Of a stretch of 64,000 nt of DNA, positions 29,090-37,206 are shown in pieces; within the stretch, counting starts at the first letter, position 1, and the number at the start of each line of letters is the position of its first letter. The DNA lies in NCBI GenBank assembly GCA_041653875.1, contig JBAZEM010000002.1, positions 1 through 64,000 of the forward strand, written 5' to 3'. The position numbers and the translations under genes are program-made. The notes below the pieces were generated by a model. The model saw only the letters and a program-made list of their open reading frames with translations, did not search any database and was not told the DNA's origin. The DNA comes from VSJD01 sp041653875. Its GTDB lineage: Bacteria; Verrucomicrobiota; Kiritimatiellia; JAAZAB01.

Positions 29090-32000
29090 CTGCGCCTTTC
29101 GCGAAAACTGGAATTACCGTTGACCTTCTGCAACCGGGGCATACGCAGGAGCACCGCTGTAAATGCCCGGTAGGTATCCTGATCGGGATTGTAGTCCAAC
29201 CAGATTTCCTCAATGGGTGTATTTTGAATGGGCGACAAATCCCGCACCGCCGTTTTCTGGAGGGTCAGGCCTTTCAGCGGCATATTGCGCAAGGGCGAGA
29301 GATCGCGCAGATCCGTTTCGCCGATATCCAGCCATCTAAGCGGCATGTCGCGCAGGGGATCCAAATCCCTGACCCGCGTGGCTCGCACGCTCAGACTTTC
29401 CAGCGAAAGGCCCCGCAAGGGCGAGAGGTCGCGGATATTGGTTTGGCTCAAGTTCAGCCCCCGCAACGGCATGCCGGCCAAAACGCTTAGGTCCCGCACC
29501 CGCGTCCGGCCCAGATTCAAACTTCCGAGCTTCATACCGGCCAACGCACTGATGTCGCCCACCTCGGTATGGCCAATGTTCAACTCCGCAAGCGGCATGT
29601 TTGTCAAAACCTTGATATCGTGAATGCGGCTCGCGTTCGCAATCAGACGTCTCAATTGCATACCGCTCAGCGGCGCCAAATCGGACACATCCGTGTGGCT
29701 GATATTCAAGAACTCCAGCGGCATGCCGGCCAGCGGCTTCAAGTCCCGTATGTTCAGACGGCTGAGCGTCAGTTCCCGCAAGGGCATGCCTTTCAAGGCC
29801 GACAAATCCGTGACGCGTGTGCCGGTCAAGTCGAGCTTGGTCAACGGCAGGCCGCCCAAGGGCGCCAAATCCTTAACGCGCGTATGACTGACGCACAGTT
29901 CCCGCAGAGGCAATCCCTTTAAAGGCGACAAATCGCTTAGCGGCGCCTTAACCGACGACTCGCGCCAATCGTCCGGGCGCATAACGGCGCACACGACCGC
30001 GCGTAAATCCGGCAGGCGCGCCAGCGGGGAGATGTCCTTCAAATCCAAGGCGATCAGTTCAGCCCGCACGATCTTGCCGGCGTCATCCGTCACAAGCGAA
30101 ATGTTCAATTCGGTCAAACCGGGATTACGAAGGAACAATTCGTTGCGCACGGCCGCGCCATCCGGCGGCCCGGCGCCGGCGGGAGTCGGCGCGCTCGTGG
30201 CGCTCGCGGCCGGCTCCGAATCCGAGATAATCACCAGCCTCTGCTTGAAGGCCTCCAAGGCCGGCGCATAAGCTTGCGCAAAGGCTGTCTGCCCGTATTG
30301 CGCCTGGTAACCGGCCGCGCTTTTGGCCAGCGCCATGGCCGCTTGGGAAGAATATTTCTTGTTATCGATGGCCGTCAGGCATGCCTCACAGCCGGGCAAA
30401 GGTTCCGCCGCCTCCAATTGGGCGGAACGTAACAGCAGGATAAAATCACTCCGGGCTTGCGCTTCCTCCTGGCGGCTTTTACGCTCCCGCAGTTTGGCCG
30501 TCAACGGCGCCGATAGAAACGGACCGGCCTGACTCCAGGCGGTTTTGGCCGCGGCCAGGTTCCCATCGCGCACAGCCACCAACCCCTGCGCCAAGGCCGT
30601 ATCCGGCGTCGGATTGGTTCCAAGCCGGGCTTTCTTTTCCTCAAAGGATAAATCCGGCAGTCGGATCGTTTTGGGCTGGCCGATCCGTCCGGCGCTGACG
30701 ACGATAACCTTTTCCACCAGGATCGTATCGTCCTGCACATCCCGCACCAGCAGACGCTCCGGACCGTTGGTCAAAGCAACGACAACTTCCCGATCTTTTT
30801 GCGACCGGAACGAATCCAGCAGGCGCTGATCCGCGCGACCGGCTTCGGCCAGCATGCCCGCCAGCATCCGCAAGTCGTCCCGGTTTGCGGAAAGCACGGT
30901 ATTATTTGAGGCTTGCCGGACTACGGTCAGCGCGGCGACGGCATTGCCTTCCACCAGGTCCGCGGCAATAGCGTTGAGCACATCCTGCCATTGCCGACTT
31001 TGTTCCTGCTTCCGGGCCTCGGCCGCCTGTTGCAACGCTGTCTGCTGGTCCTTGTCGCGTTCAAGCCATTCCCGGACTTTGGCCGTTCGTTCCGCCACGG
31101 TCGCGGCCTTGAAGCGCCCCTCATACTGCTCATACCGAGCGGCCGCCTCGCGCCATTTCTGCCGCTCCAGCAAGGGCTGAACATTATCGCGCAGGACTTG
31201 CATATCGGCGGCGATGGCCGCGCGCTTCCGTTCCCGAATGCGCGCAATTTCAGCCTGGGCTGCCTGGGCATAACGCGTGCCTGCCGATTGCACAGCGATC
31301 TTTTCAAATTGCCGGATAGCTTCGTCGAATTGATCGGGATTCGCCTGTTGCCATTGCAAGGCCGCCTCCAAGCGGTGCTGGGCAAGGGCTTCCTCCTTTG
31401 CCAAAGCTTCCCCCTTCGCCAAGTCTGCGGGGAACACGTCCGCGGATTGCCCGCCTTCCGGCGCTTGCCCTCCAGAGCGCTCGGGCGAAGGAATACCCAC
31501 TCTCCTCTGCCCGCTCTCCGCTTCCCGCTCTCCGCTCCCCGCTTCCCGCTCTCCGCTCCCCGCTTCCCGCTCTCCGCTCCCCGCTTCCCGCTCTCCGCTC
31601 CCCGCTTCCCGCTCTCCTCTGCCATCCGTCGTCTGTCGCCCGGCGTCCGTCTTCCGGTATCCGCCCGGCGCGGGATTTCTGATCATATTCATCACGAACA
31701 GGCAGGGCACGGCCAAGGCGATTACCACAATCGCGGACGCCAACCATTTCGGTCTCATCCACTGCCGGAAACGAACGACAGTATGGGACACGGCCGGCGC
31801 CGCCGCGGGGGGGGCGATCGCCGGCAAGGGTTGGCCCGATGCGGACAGTTCATGCAGGCGCTGTGCGCGCGCCGGACAGCGCTGCATGGTGCTGGCGCCG
31901 TCCGGCGGCAGGGGCCCTTCCGGGAGTATTTCAGAACGCGCCCGGAGCATGTCGCGGATGACCTCCGGCCAGTCTTTTTGACGATGGCCAGGGTTCTTGG

Positions 32001-32760
32001 CCATCATTTTTTCGATCAGGCAGGCCACGGCCAGGGAAGCCTGCGGCTTGAGTTCCATGAGGTCCGGAATCCGATCGGTGATCTGGCAATCCATGACTTC
32101 CAAGGGCGGCAAACCCTCGAACGGCAGTTTCCCGGTCAGGCAGTGATACAGCATGGCGCCGAGGGAATAGATGTCGGCGCGGCAATCCAGTTCGAGCCGG
32201 CCCTGCGATTGCTCGGGGGAAATATAATAAGGCGTGCCGACCACAAGGCCCGTCCCGAATTCGGCGCCATCCATGACGGACCGCACACTCCGGGCCAAAC
32301 CGAGATCGGCGACCTTGACGGTGCCGTCGCCGTCGATCATGATATTGTCGGGTTTAATGTCGCAATGTACGACCCCGAAGGTTCCCCAGGCATAGTTCAA
32401 CGCCTCGGCCACGCAATGCGCGCACAACAGGGCATCTTTCACGGAGAGACTTGTTTTCCGCCGGATCCACTCCGCCACGCTGTAGCCGGAAACGAATTCC
32501 ATAACAAAGTAATAAATACCGTCCGGCGATTTGCCGAAATCATACACCTGGACAATATTCGGATGCTTCAACTGGGCGGTAATCTTGGCTTCCGCCAAAA
32601 ACTTGTCGATATCCACTCCATCGGACGCCATGGAGGGCGGCAACATTTTGAGTACCACAACCCGGTCCAGCGAAATCTGGCGCGCCTTGAACACGGCGCT
32701 CATGCCGCCCTGCGGCAAAGAAGCCAGAATATCGTATCCGGGAATTTTAGGGGCATCCAT
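29086..32760 (-). CDS. Membrane Ser/Thr protein kinase with C-terminal leucine-rich repeats
   Basis: A 1224-residue protein. The cytoplasmic PknB-like kinase (about 8-280) looks active: glycine loop LPQGGMSAVFKA, Lys38, HCDIKPDN (catalytic Asp134, HRD varied to HCD), ADLGLA (DFG varied to DLG) and GTPYYISPEQ. One TM helix lies at 337-358. Residues ~364-420 hold a seven-residue tandem repeat (GSGEREA) coded by tract T11. A coiled, Ala/Gln-rich middle follows. From about 920 there are 11 leucine-rich repeats of 21 residues with consensus LxxLxLxxTxVxDLSPLxGMP. It is divergent from the Tad pilus operon. The start ATG at 32760 fits the kinase fold; a TTG lies two codons earlier. Confidence 0.93.
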   Translation of the reverse strand: MDAPKIPGYDILASLPQGGMSAVFKARQISLDRVVVLKMLPPSMASDGVDIDKFLAEAKITAQLKHPNIVQVYDFGKSPDGIYYFVMEFVSGYSVAEWIRRKTSLSVKDALLCAHCVAEALNYAWGTFGVVHCDIKPDNIMIDGDGTVKVADLGLARSVRSVMDGAEFGTGLVVGTPYYISPEQSQGRLELDCRADIYSLGAMLYHCLTGKLPFEGLPPLEVMDCQITDRIPDLMELKPQASLAVACLIEKMMAKNPGHRQKDWPEVIRDMLRARSEILPEGPLPPDGASTMQRCPARAQRLHELSASGQPLPAIAPPAAAPAVSHTVVRFRQWMRPKWLASAIVVIALAVPCLFVMNMIRNPAPGGYRKTDAGRQTTDGRGEREAGSGEREAGSGEREAGSGEREAGSGEREAESGQRRVGIPSPERSGGQAPEGGQSADVFPADLAKGEALAKEEALAQHRLEAALQWQQANPDQFDEAIRQFEKIAVQSAGTRYAQAAQAEIARIRERKRAAIAADMQVLRDNVQPLLERQKWREAAARYEQYEGRFKAATVAERTAKVREWLERDKDQQTALQQAAEARKQEQSRQWQDVLNAIAADLVEGNAVAALTVVRQASNNTVLSANRDDLRMLAGMLAEAGRADQRLLDSFRSQKDREVVVALTNGPERLLVRDVQDDTILVEKVIVVSAGRIGQPKTIRLPDLSFEEKKARLGTNPTPDTALAQGLVAVRDGNLAAAKTAWSQAGPFLSAPLTAKLRERKSRQEEAQARSDFILLLRSAQLEAAEPLPGCEACLTAIDNKKYSSQAAMALAKSAAGYQAQYGQTAFAQAYAPALEAFKQRLVIISDSEPAASATSAPTPAGAGPPDGAAVRNELFLRNPGLTELNISLVTDDAGKIVRAELIALDLKDISPLARLPDLRAVVCAVMRPDDWRESSVKAPLSDLSPLKGLPLRELCVSHTRVKDLAPLGGLPLTKLDLTGTRVTDLSALKGMPLRELTLSRLNIRDLKPLAGMPLEFLNISHTDVSDLAPLSGMQLRRLIANASRIHDIKVLTNMPLAELNIGHTEVGDISALAGMKLGSLNLGRTRVRDLSVLAGMPLRGLNLSQTNIRDLSPLRGLSLESLSVRATRVRDLDPLRDMPLRWLDIGETDLRDLSPLRNMPLKGLTLQKTAVRDLSPIQNTPIEEIWLDYNPDQDTYRAFTAVLLRMPRLQKVNGNSSFRERRR
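31499..31668. repeat. Tandem 21-bp repeat and word tract T11 in the kinase gene
   Basis: Four to five near-identical 21-bp units (CGCTTCCCGCTCTCCGCTCCC) at about 31517-31618, then CCGTCGTCTGTCGCC words to 31668. In frame, just after the TM helix. This is the most uniform repeat in the window, so copy number could vary. Confidence 0.9.
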
Positions 32761-32809
32761 AGGCAAAGACCTGCGCGCTCAACCAATTAAGTATGCCGCC
32801 GTTTCATGC

Positions 32810-32837
32810 TTGACTTTACAGGCCTGCTTGGTTTAAT
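32810..32837 (+). promoter_or_regulatory. Promoter of the Tad pilus operon
   Basis: TTGACT (32810-32815), a 16-base spacer and TTTAAT (32832-32837). The start would be near 32844, about 35 bases before the first pilin ORF and divergent from the kinase. Confidence 0.6.
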
Positions 32838-32878
32838 AAAGCATCATATAGGCAATTACATGCGGGGTCAAAGAGGAA

Positions 32879-33000
32879 ATGCAGAATGAAGGAAGAAGAG
32901 GTCAGATGTCAGAGATCAGAAGTCAGCGGCAAGCGAAAAAAGGCAATACGCATCGTTCACCATTCTGCATTCTTCATTCCGCATTCTTCATTTCTTCCCG
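32879..33000. repeat. Word-repeat tract T12 forming a pilin leader
   Basis: Arm GCAGAATGAAGGAAGAAG and GTCAGATGTCAGAGATCAG words (32881-32930), then arm ATTCTGCATTCTTCATTCC words (32960-32995) ending directly before CGCGGCCAGGCCATGAT, the cleavage-site codons. Confidence 0.85.
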
Positions 33001-33136
33001 CGGCCAGGCCATGATGGAATATGTCATTATCGCAGGCTTGCTCATGGCCGCACTGGGCATTTTGACGGTTTTTCTTGTTACGTTTAAAGAATACGGCGGG
33101 CGGATTTTAGCGCTGGTTTCGTCGGAGTATCCTTAA
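32879..33136 (+). CDS. Flp-type pilin (type IVb prepilin), first copy
   Basis: The C-terminal half has the class IVb signature: Gly then QAMMEY, which places Glu at +5 and Tyr at +6 of the mature pilin, then a single hydrophobic helix VIIAGLLMAALGILTVFLV. The mature part is about 44 residues. The leader before the cleavage site is unusual: nearly all of it is coded by repeat tract T12. Start codon unsure; ATG at 32879 or 32906 (AGAGG four bases upstream) both read through the tract. Cleavage by a prepilin peptidase is expected, though none is encoded here. Confidence 0.75.
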   Translation: MQNEGRRGQMSEIRSQRQAKKGNTHRSPFCILHSAFFISSRGQAMMEYVIIAGLLMAALGILTVFLVTFKEYGGRILALVSSEYP

Positions 33137-33167
33137 CGTCAAGCACCCAACAATGAAGGAGCGCACT

Positions 33168-33401
33168 ATGAATCGCATGCGTAAAGGCAAGCACGGCCAG
33201 GCTATGACCGAGTATATCATTATCGTCGCCATCATCGCCCTGGCGGCGCTGGCGGTTTTCGGCCTGTTTGGCGACCGGATTCGCGCCATGGTCGGCGGCG
33301 CCGTCACGGACCTGGGCGGCAGCCAGAGCGATGTCGATACCGCCACACAAACCAAATCTGCGGACACTCTCAAAACCCTGGGCGCCGAGTCAGGTCAATG
33401 A
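33168..33401 (+). CDS. Flp-type pilin, second copy
   Basis: A 77-residue prepilin with a short normal leader MNRMRKGKHG, cleavage before QAMTEY (+5 Glu, +6 Tyr), a hydrophobic helix and a hydrophilic tail. AGGAG six bases before the ATG at 33168 fixes the start, although an in-frame ATG lies at 33153. This is the most canonical Flp subunit here and probably the main pilin. The next gene starts at the edge of its stop codon within tract T13. Confidence 0.85.
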   Translation: MNRMRKGKHGQAMTEYIIIVAIIALAALAVFGLFGDRIRAMVGGAVTDLGGSQSDVDTATQTKSADTLKTLGAESGQ

Positions 33402-33547
33402 AGAATGTAGAATGAAGAAATCAGAGGTCAGCTTGCCCGGCGCAGTCTTGGCGAAACATGGAGTTCGGAAACCGGATAACGGATTGCCACGGCGTTCGCC
33501 ATTCTGCATTCTGCATTCTGCATTCTGCATTTCTTCATTTTCCCGCG
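33398..33547. repeat. Word-repeat tract T13 forming a pseudopilin leader
   Basis: Arm GAAGAATGTAGAATGAAG (33399-33420) with GTCAG words, and arm of four ATTCTGC copies (33501-33535) followed by TTTCTTC. The second arm again ends immediately before CGCGGCCAGGCCATGAT. Confidence 0.85.
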
Positions 33548-34056
33548 GCCAGGCCATGATCGAATCGTGCATCGTGATCGGCCTGATTTGTCTGGTGCTG
33601 ATGGGACTCTTCCAACTGGCCCAGTTGTTCGTGGCCCAGGAAATCCTGGATTACGCCGCCGGCCGCGGCGCGCGCGCCAAGGCGGTCGGTTTCAACGATT
33701 TCATGGTGGCGAAAACCGTGCGCATCGGCGCCATCGCCAATGCCGGCGCGCTCACCTTTCCCGATCGCGCGCAGGGCGGCCCTTGGCATCAATGGACCCG
33801 CCAGGAATCGCCGCGCATTCCCCACTATCTGCAGAGCGACAGTTGGGAAATCGATTCCATCCTGAACTACGCTCTTTGGGACACGATTGAGTGGTCTTGT
33901 CCGGCATTGGACGCCGCCAGCCTGCATTTCGAGGTGCACCAGGCCATGCCCCTGACGTTCTTTTCCAACATGTTCAAGGCGTTTTTCCCCGAGTCCGCCG
34001 TTCCGATGCATGGCGTGGCGGACATCGAAAACCATTATCCGCTGTACCTGCAATAA
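33412..34056 (+). CDS. TadE-like pseudopilin
   Basis: The 214 residues have a processing site SRG before QAMIES, then helix CIVIGLICLVLMGLFQLAQLF and a ~140-residue periplasmic domain, as in TadE/TadG pseudopilins that help assemble Flp fibres. The ~47-residue leader is coded mostly by repeat tract T13. The start at 33412 is the first in-frame ATG inside the tract, but the real start could differ. There is no strong Shine-Dalgarno. Confidence 0.75.
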   Translation: MKKSEVSLPGAVLAKHGVRKPDNGLPRRSPFCILHSAFCISSFSRGQAMIESCIVIGLICLVLMGLFQLAQLFVAQEILDYAAGRGARAKAVGFNDFMVAKTVRIGAIANAGALTFPDRAQGGPWHQWTRQESPRIPHYLQSDSWEIDSILNYALWDTIEWSCPALDAASLHFEVHQAMPLTFFSNMFKAFFPESAVPMHGVADIENHYPLYLQ

Positions 34057-34063
34057 TCGTAAC

Positions 34064-34110
34064 AACTCAGGCACAAAGTGACAAAGGCACATAGGCACAA
34101 AGCCAAAAGG
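34064..34110. repeat. Word-repeat tract T14 at the TadG-like gene start
   Basis: AGGCACAAAGTGACAAAGGCACATAGGCACAAAG-type words in one orientation, covering the GTG start and first codons. Confidence 0.75.
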
Positions 34111-35562
34111 CCGACTCTGCCCCTCGCACCGGCGGCCGGCCAGACCATGATTTTTATGATCATGGCGCTCCTCATTCTGGCGGTGGCGGTCGTCTGGATT
34201 TTCGATGTGCACACGGTCTTGCATCTCAAAGCGCGCACGCAAAACGCCGGCGACGCCGCGGCGCTGGCTGCGGCGCGCTGGCAGGGCATTTCGCTCAACC
34301 TGATCGGAGATTTGAACATCCTGCAGGCCTTGGCTTTAAGCCGCGGTGACCCGGCCGCCGCGGCGCAAATAACGGACGTACAGACAAGGCTCTGCTTCGT
34401 AGGCCCCTTGGTCGGCCTGCTGGCGTCCCAGCAGGCGGCAAAAAACAATCGCGCCTACGTCAACCCGGATTATACCGCCAACCTGATGGCGCATGCGGAC
34501 CTCGTGCTGTCCTATTACGCCGCCGACACCAATCGTTTCCCCGAGCCTTATCCCGGCGCCTGGCCGGAATACGCCGGAATGCTCGCCGGCATCGCGGCGC
34601 AAGGCGTGGCCGCCGGCCCCGATAACACGCGCTATTACACCGATTCCACCGACAGCCATTTGCTCCTGTCCCGCAATTTTTACGAGGCCGTGGCCGGCGG
34701 CGACTGGTGCTGGTTTTACGAAAGCGGCATGGCCACTCTGCAGTCTTATTCCGGTTATCAATATTGGCCGGATTTGCTGACCGCCGCGCCGGCTGACACC
34801 TTCAACAGCGAAATATTCGGGCTCGGCCTGCAGCCGTTCACAAGCGTCCTGCCGGGCGGCGCTGGCGCCGTGGAACGCATGAACCGCCTCCGCTCCGAGC
34901 GCGGGCTCAGCCCGGACACGATTTCCAATGAAGTTGCCGGCATGACCAACACCTGGTATGCGTGCGCCTGGAGTGCGTGGTCGGCGCTCTCGCCCGACAA
35001 CAATTTCCCAATCCTCCCCTTGCAAGTGAAACCGGAATACGATTACGCCGGCGCCGACGCCGTCATCCGCGTGGAAGCCCAGCCCGATGCGCGCATGCCC
35101 TCCGCCTTTCCGGGCCTACAGCCGTTCTTAATGCGGTCCTCATCCAGCGCCGCGCGCCTGACCCAATCCAATGCGTCCGTCGGAGCGGCAACCTGGACGG
35201 CGGCGGCCAAGCCGTTCGGATACCTCACCAACGACTCCGACCGCGTAAGCCCCAATGCCTATGGCATCGTCCTGCCGGCCTTTCGCGACGTGCGCCTGAT
35301 CCCGGTGGACAGCGCCACGGGGTCCAACATCGGCGCTTACGACCTGGCCTGGCGCAGGCACATCCAGGAACATCTGCCCACCTATATGCAAAACGGCCCG
35401 GCCGGCCTGGAGGCCGGATGTTGGTATTGCCAGCAACTACTGACCTGGGAGGACCCGGCCTTCCGCCAGCAAGGCATCGACTGGTTGAGCGACACCAATC
35501 ACACCTGCGTACATACCGGCGGCGCCGGCGGCGGCGCCGGCGGCGCCCGCAGAGGACATTGA
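34078..35562 (+). CDS. TadG-like Flp pilus assembly protein
   Basis: The 494-residue protein starts with a basic leader, then GQTMIFMIMALLILAVAVVWIFDV as a membrane helix and KARTQNAGDAAALAAA, the hallmark of the TadE/TadG family. A large periplasmic part and a Gly/Ala-rich tail (GGAGGGAGGAR) follow. It probably anchors or shapes the pilus at the inner membrane. The GTG start at 34078 lies within tract T14; a start at the internal ATG before IFMIM is possible. Confidence 0.75.
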   Translation: MTKAHRHKAKRPTLPLAPAAGQTMIFMIMALLILAVAVVWIFDVHTVLHLKARTQNAGDAAALAAARWQGISLNLIGDLNILQALALSRGDPAAAAQITDVQTRLCFVGPLVGLLASQQAAKNNRAYVNPDYTANLMAHADLVLSYYAADTNRFPEPYPGAWPEYAGMLAGIAAQGVAAGPDNTRYYTDSTDSHLLLSRNFYEAVAGGDWCWFYESGMATLQSYSGYQYWPDLLTAAPADTFNSEIFGLGLQPFTSVLPGGAGAVERMNRLRSERGLSPDTISNEVAGMTNTWYACAWSAWSALSPDNNFPILPLQVKPEYDYAGADAVIRVEAQPDARMPSAFPGLQPFLMRSSSSAARLTQSNASVGAATWTAAAKPFGYLTNDSDRVSPNAYGIVLPAFRDVRLIPVDSATGSNIGAYDLAWRRHIQEHLPTYMQNGPAGLEAGCWYCQQLLTWEDPAFRQQGIDWLSDTNHTCVHTGGAGGGAGGARRGH

Positions 35563-35573
35563 GGAAATCTAAG

Positions 35574-35710
35574 ATGCAGAAGTCAGAGGTCAGAAGTCAG
35601 AGGTCAGATATCAGAGACCAGAAAGCAGAGGGCCGAGGGGAGAAAGCAACCCTCGCCGTTCGTCATTCGTCATCCGTCGTCCGCCGTCTGTCGTCTGTCG
35701 TCTGTCCTTC
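35574..35710. repeat. Word-repeat tract T15 forming a pseudopilin leader
   Basis: GTCAGAGGTCAGAAGTCAG words (35576-35630) then CGTCATCCGTCGTCCGCCG words (35656-35710), ending directly before CGCGGCCAGGCCATGGT. The two arms use different words here. Confidence 0.85.
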
Positions 35711-36206
35711 CCGCGGCCAGGCCATGGTGGAATTCATGGCCGGCCTGGTGGCGATGATTGTGCTCCTGGCGGGCTTGATCCAGATCGGCCGGTTGATGCA
35801 TGCGCATACACGCACCATGAGCGCCGCGCGCGCGGCGGCCGGCCGGCTGGCCATGTCGCCCACGCCGCCCATCTCCGAGGCCGCCTTATTCATTTCCGAC
35901 TGGGTTCCGGGCCCCGACCGGCGGCGGCACACGCATGACGATCAGGCCATAACCACAAGCAATGCCGCCGCATTACCCGGCGAACTCGTCGGACATGCCC
36001 ATCTGGAAGCGGTGACCAATGCGCCGGCCAACGCGCTGGCAACGCTCGCGGCTTCGCCGAGCCCGGCCGGAGATTTTTTCATGGTCAAGGGTCAGGCATC
36101 CGAAGGAGTTGCCATCCTGCCGATGATCCGACGCCTGGTGTACGCCCGCCCCACGCTGGAGGTGGAAAGCGAGGCCTGGCTGGTTTGGCTGAAATTAAGC
36201 GATTAA
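35574..36206 (+). CDS. TadE-like pseudopilin, second copy
   Basis: The 210 residues include processing site SRG before QAMVEF (+5 Glu, +6 Phe, the TadE form), a helix MAGLVAMIVLLAGLIQIGRLM and a periplasmic domain. The leader (about 48 residues, rich in RSQRSDIRDQ and VVRRLSSVV) is coded by repeat tract T15. GAGGAA precedes the ATG at 35574. The final residues KLSD and the stop are part of repeat tract T16, so both ends of the gene are made by repeats. Confidence 0.75.
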   Translation: MQKSEVRSQRSDIRDQKAEGRGEKATLAVRHSSSVVRRLSSVVCPSRGQAMVEFMAGLVAMIVLLAGLIQIGRLMHAHTRTMSAARAAAGRLAMSPTPPISEAALFISDWVPGPDRRRHTHDDQAITTSNAAALPGELVGHAHLEAVTNAPANALATLAASPSPAGDFFMVKGQASEGVAILPMIRRLVYARPTLEVESEAWLVWLKLSD

Positions 36207-36306
36207 GCGATTCAGTGATTCAACGATTGAAGAAAGAAACCGAAGAAATATGACGATTATGAGACTGAATCACTGAATCTCCGAATCATTCAATCATTAA
36301 ATTTCT
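36193..36306. repeat. Word-repeat tract T16, two inverted arms
   Basis: Arm AAGCGATTAAGCGATTCAG (36193-36232) and arm ACTGAATCACTGAATCTCC (36263-36306). The first arm supplies the stop of the TadE-like gene. Same words as tract T19. Confidence 0.85.
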
Positions 36307-36310
36307 TGCT

Positions 36311-37030
36311 ATGACTACACCTAAAACTATCGTTATCATCTTGCTTGCGGCCGGCGCCCTGGCCCTTTCCGCCGCGGCCAAGGTTTTCTGGGCTTGGCCG
36401 GCGGCGCGGGGCCATGCCGTGCTGGAAACCACCGCCAACTGGAAAACGATTTATGCCAGCTCCGTGCGCATCAACGATGGCCAGGGGCGCCTAATCATCC
36501 TGGGCTGTAACGAGCCGCTGGGCGCAGTTATGTCCAAATTACGGCGGGCTTATGCTCCCTGCGAAACGCTGGATAATTTTCGCCAGAATGAAACCATGGG
36601 CTGGGCGCGGATGCGCGAGGACGGAACAATCGCAACCTTGCTGGCGCTGGCGCCCAATGCGCCGGAGCAGACCATGCTTTTTGTGCTGACCCAAACGCCC
36701 GGCGATTTCGACAAGTCGCGCTTGCCGCCCGCCACGCCGCGCCTGCGCGATCCGCCGCCCTACCCCGGCAGTCGCGTGCAAACGTATTTGACCGGCGTGG
36801 AATCTCAGGTGCAGTTGGAAATTTACGACGCCGTCGCCGCGCCGGAAGCCATCCGGCAATATTACGAAAGCACCCTGCGCGGCCAGGCCTGGACGCGCCT
36901 CGATCCCTACGGCGCTCCCGCGAGCATAGCCATATACCAAAAAGGGCCCGCGCTTTGCGCCCTGCTGGTGGCCCCATCCGGTGCCGAAAGCACGATTACA
37001 GTGTTGCACAAACGGCTAAAAGTGGAATAA
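36311..37030 (+). CDS. Membrane-anchored protein of unknown function in the Tad locus
   Basis: 239 residues with an N-terminal signal anchor (IVIILLAAGALALSAAAKVF) and a soluble exported domain. Nothing matches a domain I know. The middle has a proline-rich stretch (PPATPRLRDPPPYPG), and the C-terminal part has a strand-helix pattern. Its place between TadE-like and CpaB genes suggests a pilus-linked envelope role. There are two cysteines in the exported domain (CNEP, PCETL), possibly a disulfide. No Shine-Dalgarno is clear. Confidence 0.7.
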   Translation: MTTPKTIVIILLAAGALALSAAAKVFWAWPAARGHAVLETTANWKTIYASSVRINDGQGRLIILGCNEPLGAVMSKLRRAYAPCETLDNFRQNETMGWARMREDGTIATLLALAPNAPEQTMLFVLTQTPGDFDKSRLPPATPRLRDPPPYPGSRVQTYLTGVESQVQLEIYDAVAAPEAIRQYYESTLRGQAWTRLDPYGAPASIAIYQKGPALCALLVAPSGAESTITVLHKRLKVE

Positions 37031-37076
37031 TGGTTTCAATACGCATAATTTGGCCGCCAAAGGCGGCGGTTCTTGT

Positions 37077-37165
37077 TGTAGCCGTCGGACGTTTAGGCCG
37101 ACGTTTTCGGTCAACCGCGCGAGCCTGTCGTCTCGCGGCTACAAACTTTGAAGTTCCTATGCATT
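37077..37165. repeat. GTAGCC-type dispersed repeat, copy B
   Basis: TGTAGCCGTCGGACG ... CGTCTCGCGGCTACA, 67 bases, nearly identical to copy C at 54837-54903, with weaker similarity continuing ~20 bases further. Preceded by a GGCCGCCAAAGGCGGC hairpin. Confidence 0.85.
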
Positions 37166-37206
37166 AAATTAGGCGGCAGACGCCGCAACTTCGAAAAGGA
37201 AACACC

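Noticed and set aside
30913..32790. 625-codon plus-strand frame opposite the kinase
   Set aside because: Includes the translated 21-bp repeat and has no domain; the kinase motifs on the minus strand are decisive.
32879..35710. Diversity-generating retroelement acting on the pilin leaders
   Set aside because: No reverse transcriptase, template repeat or adenine-specific variation is seen; the variable segments are repeat words.
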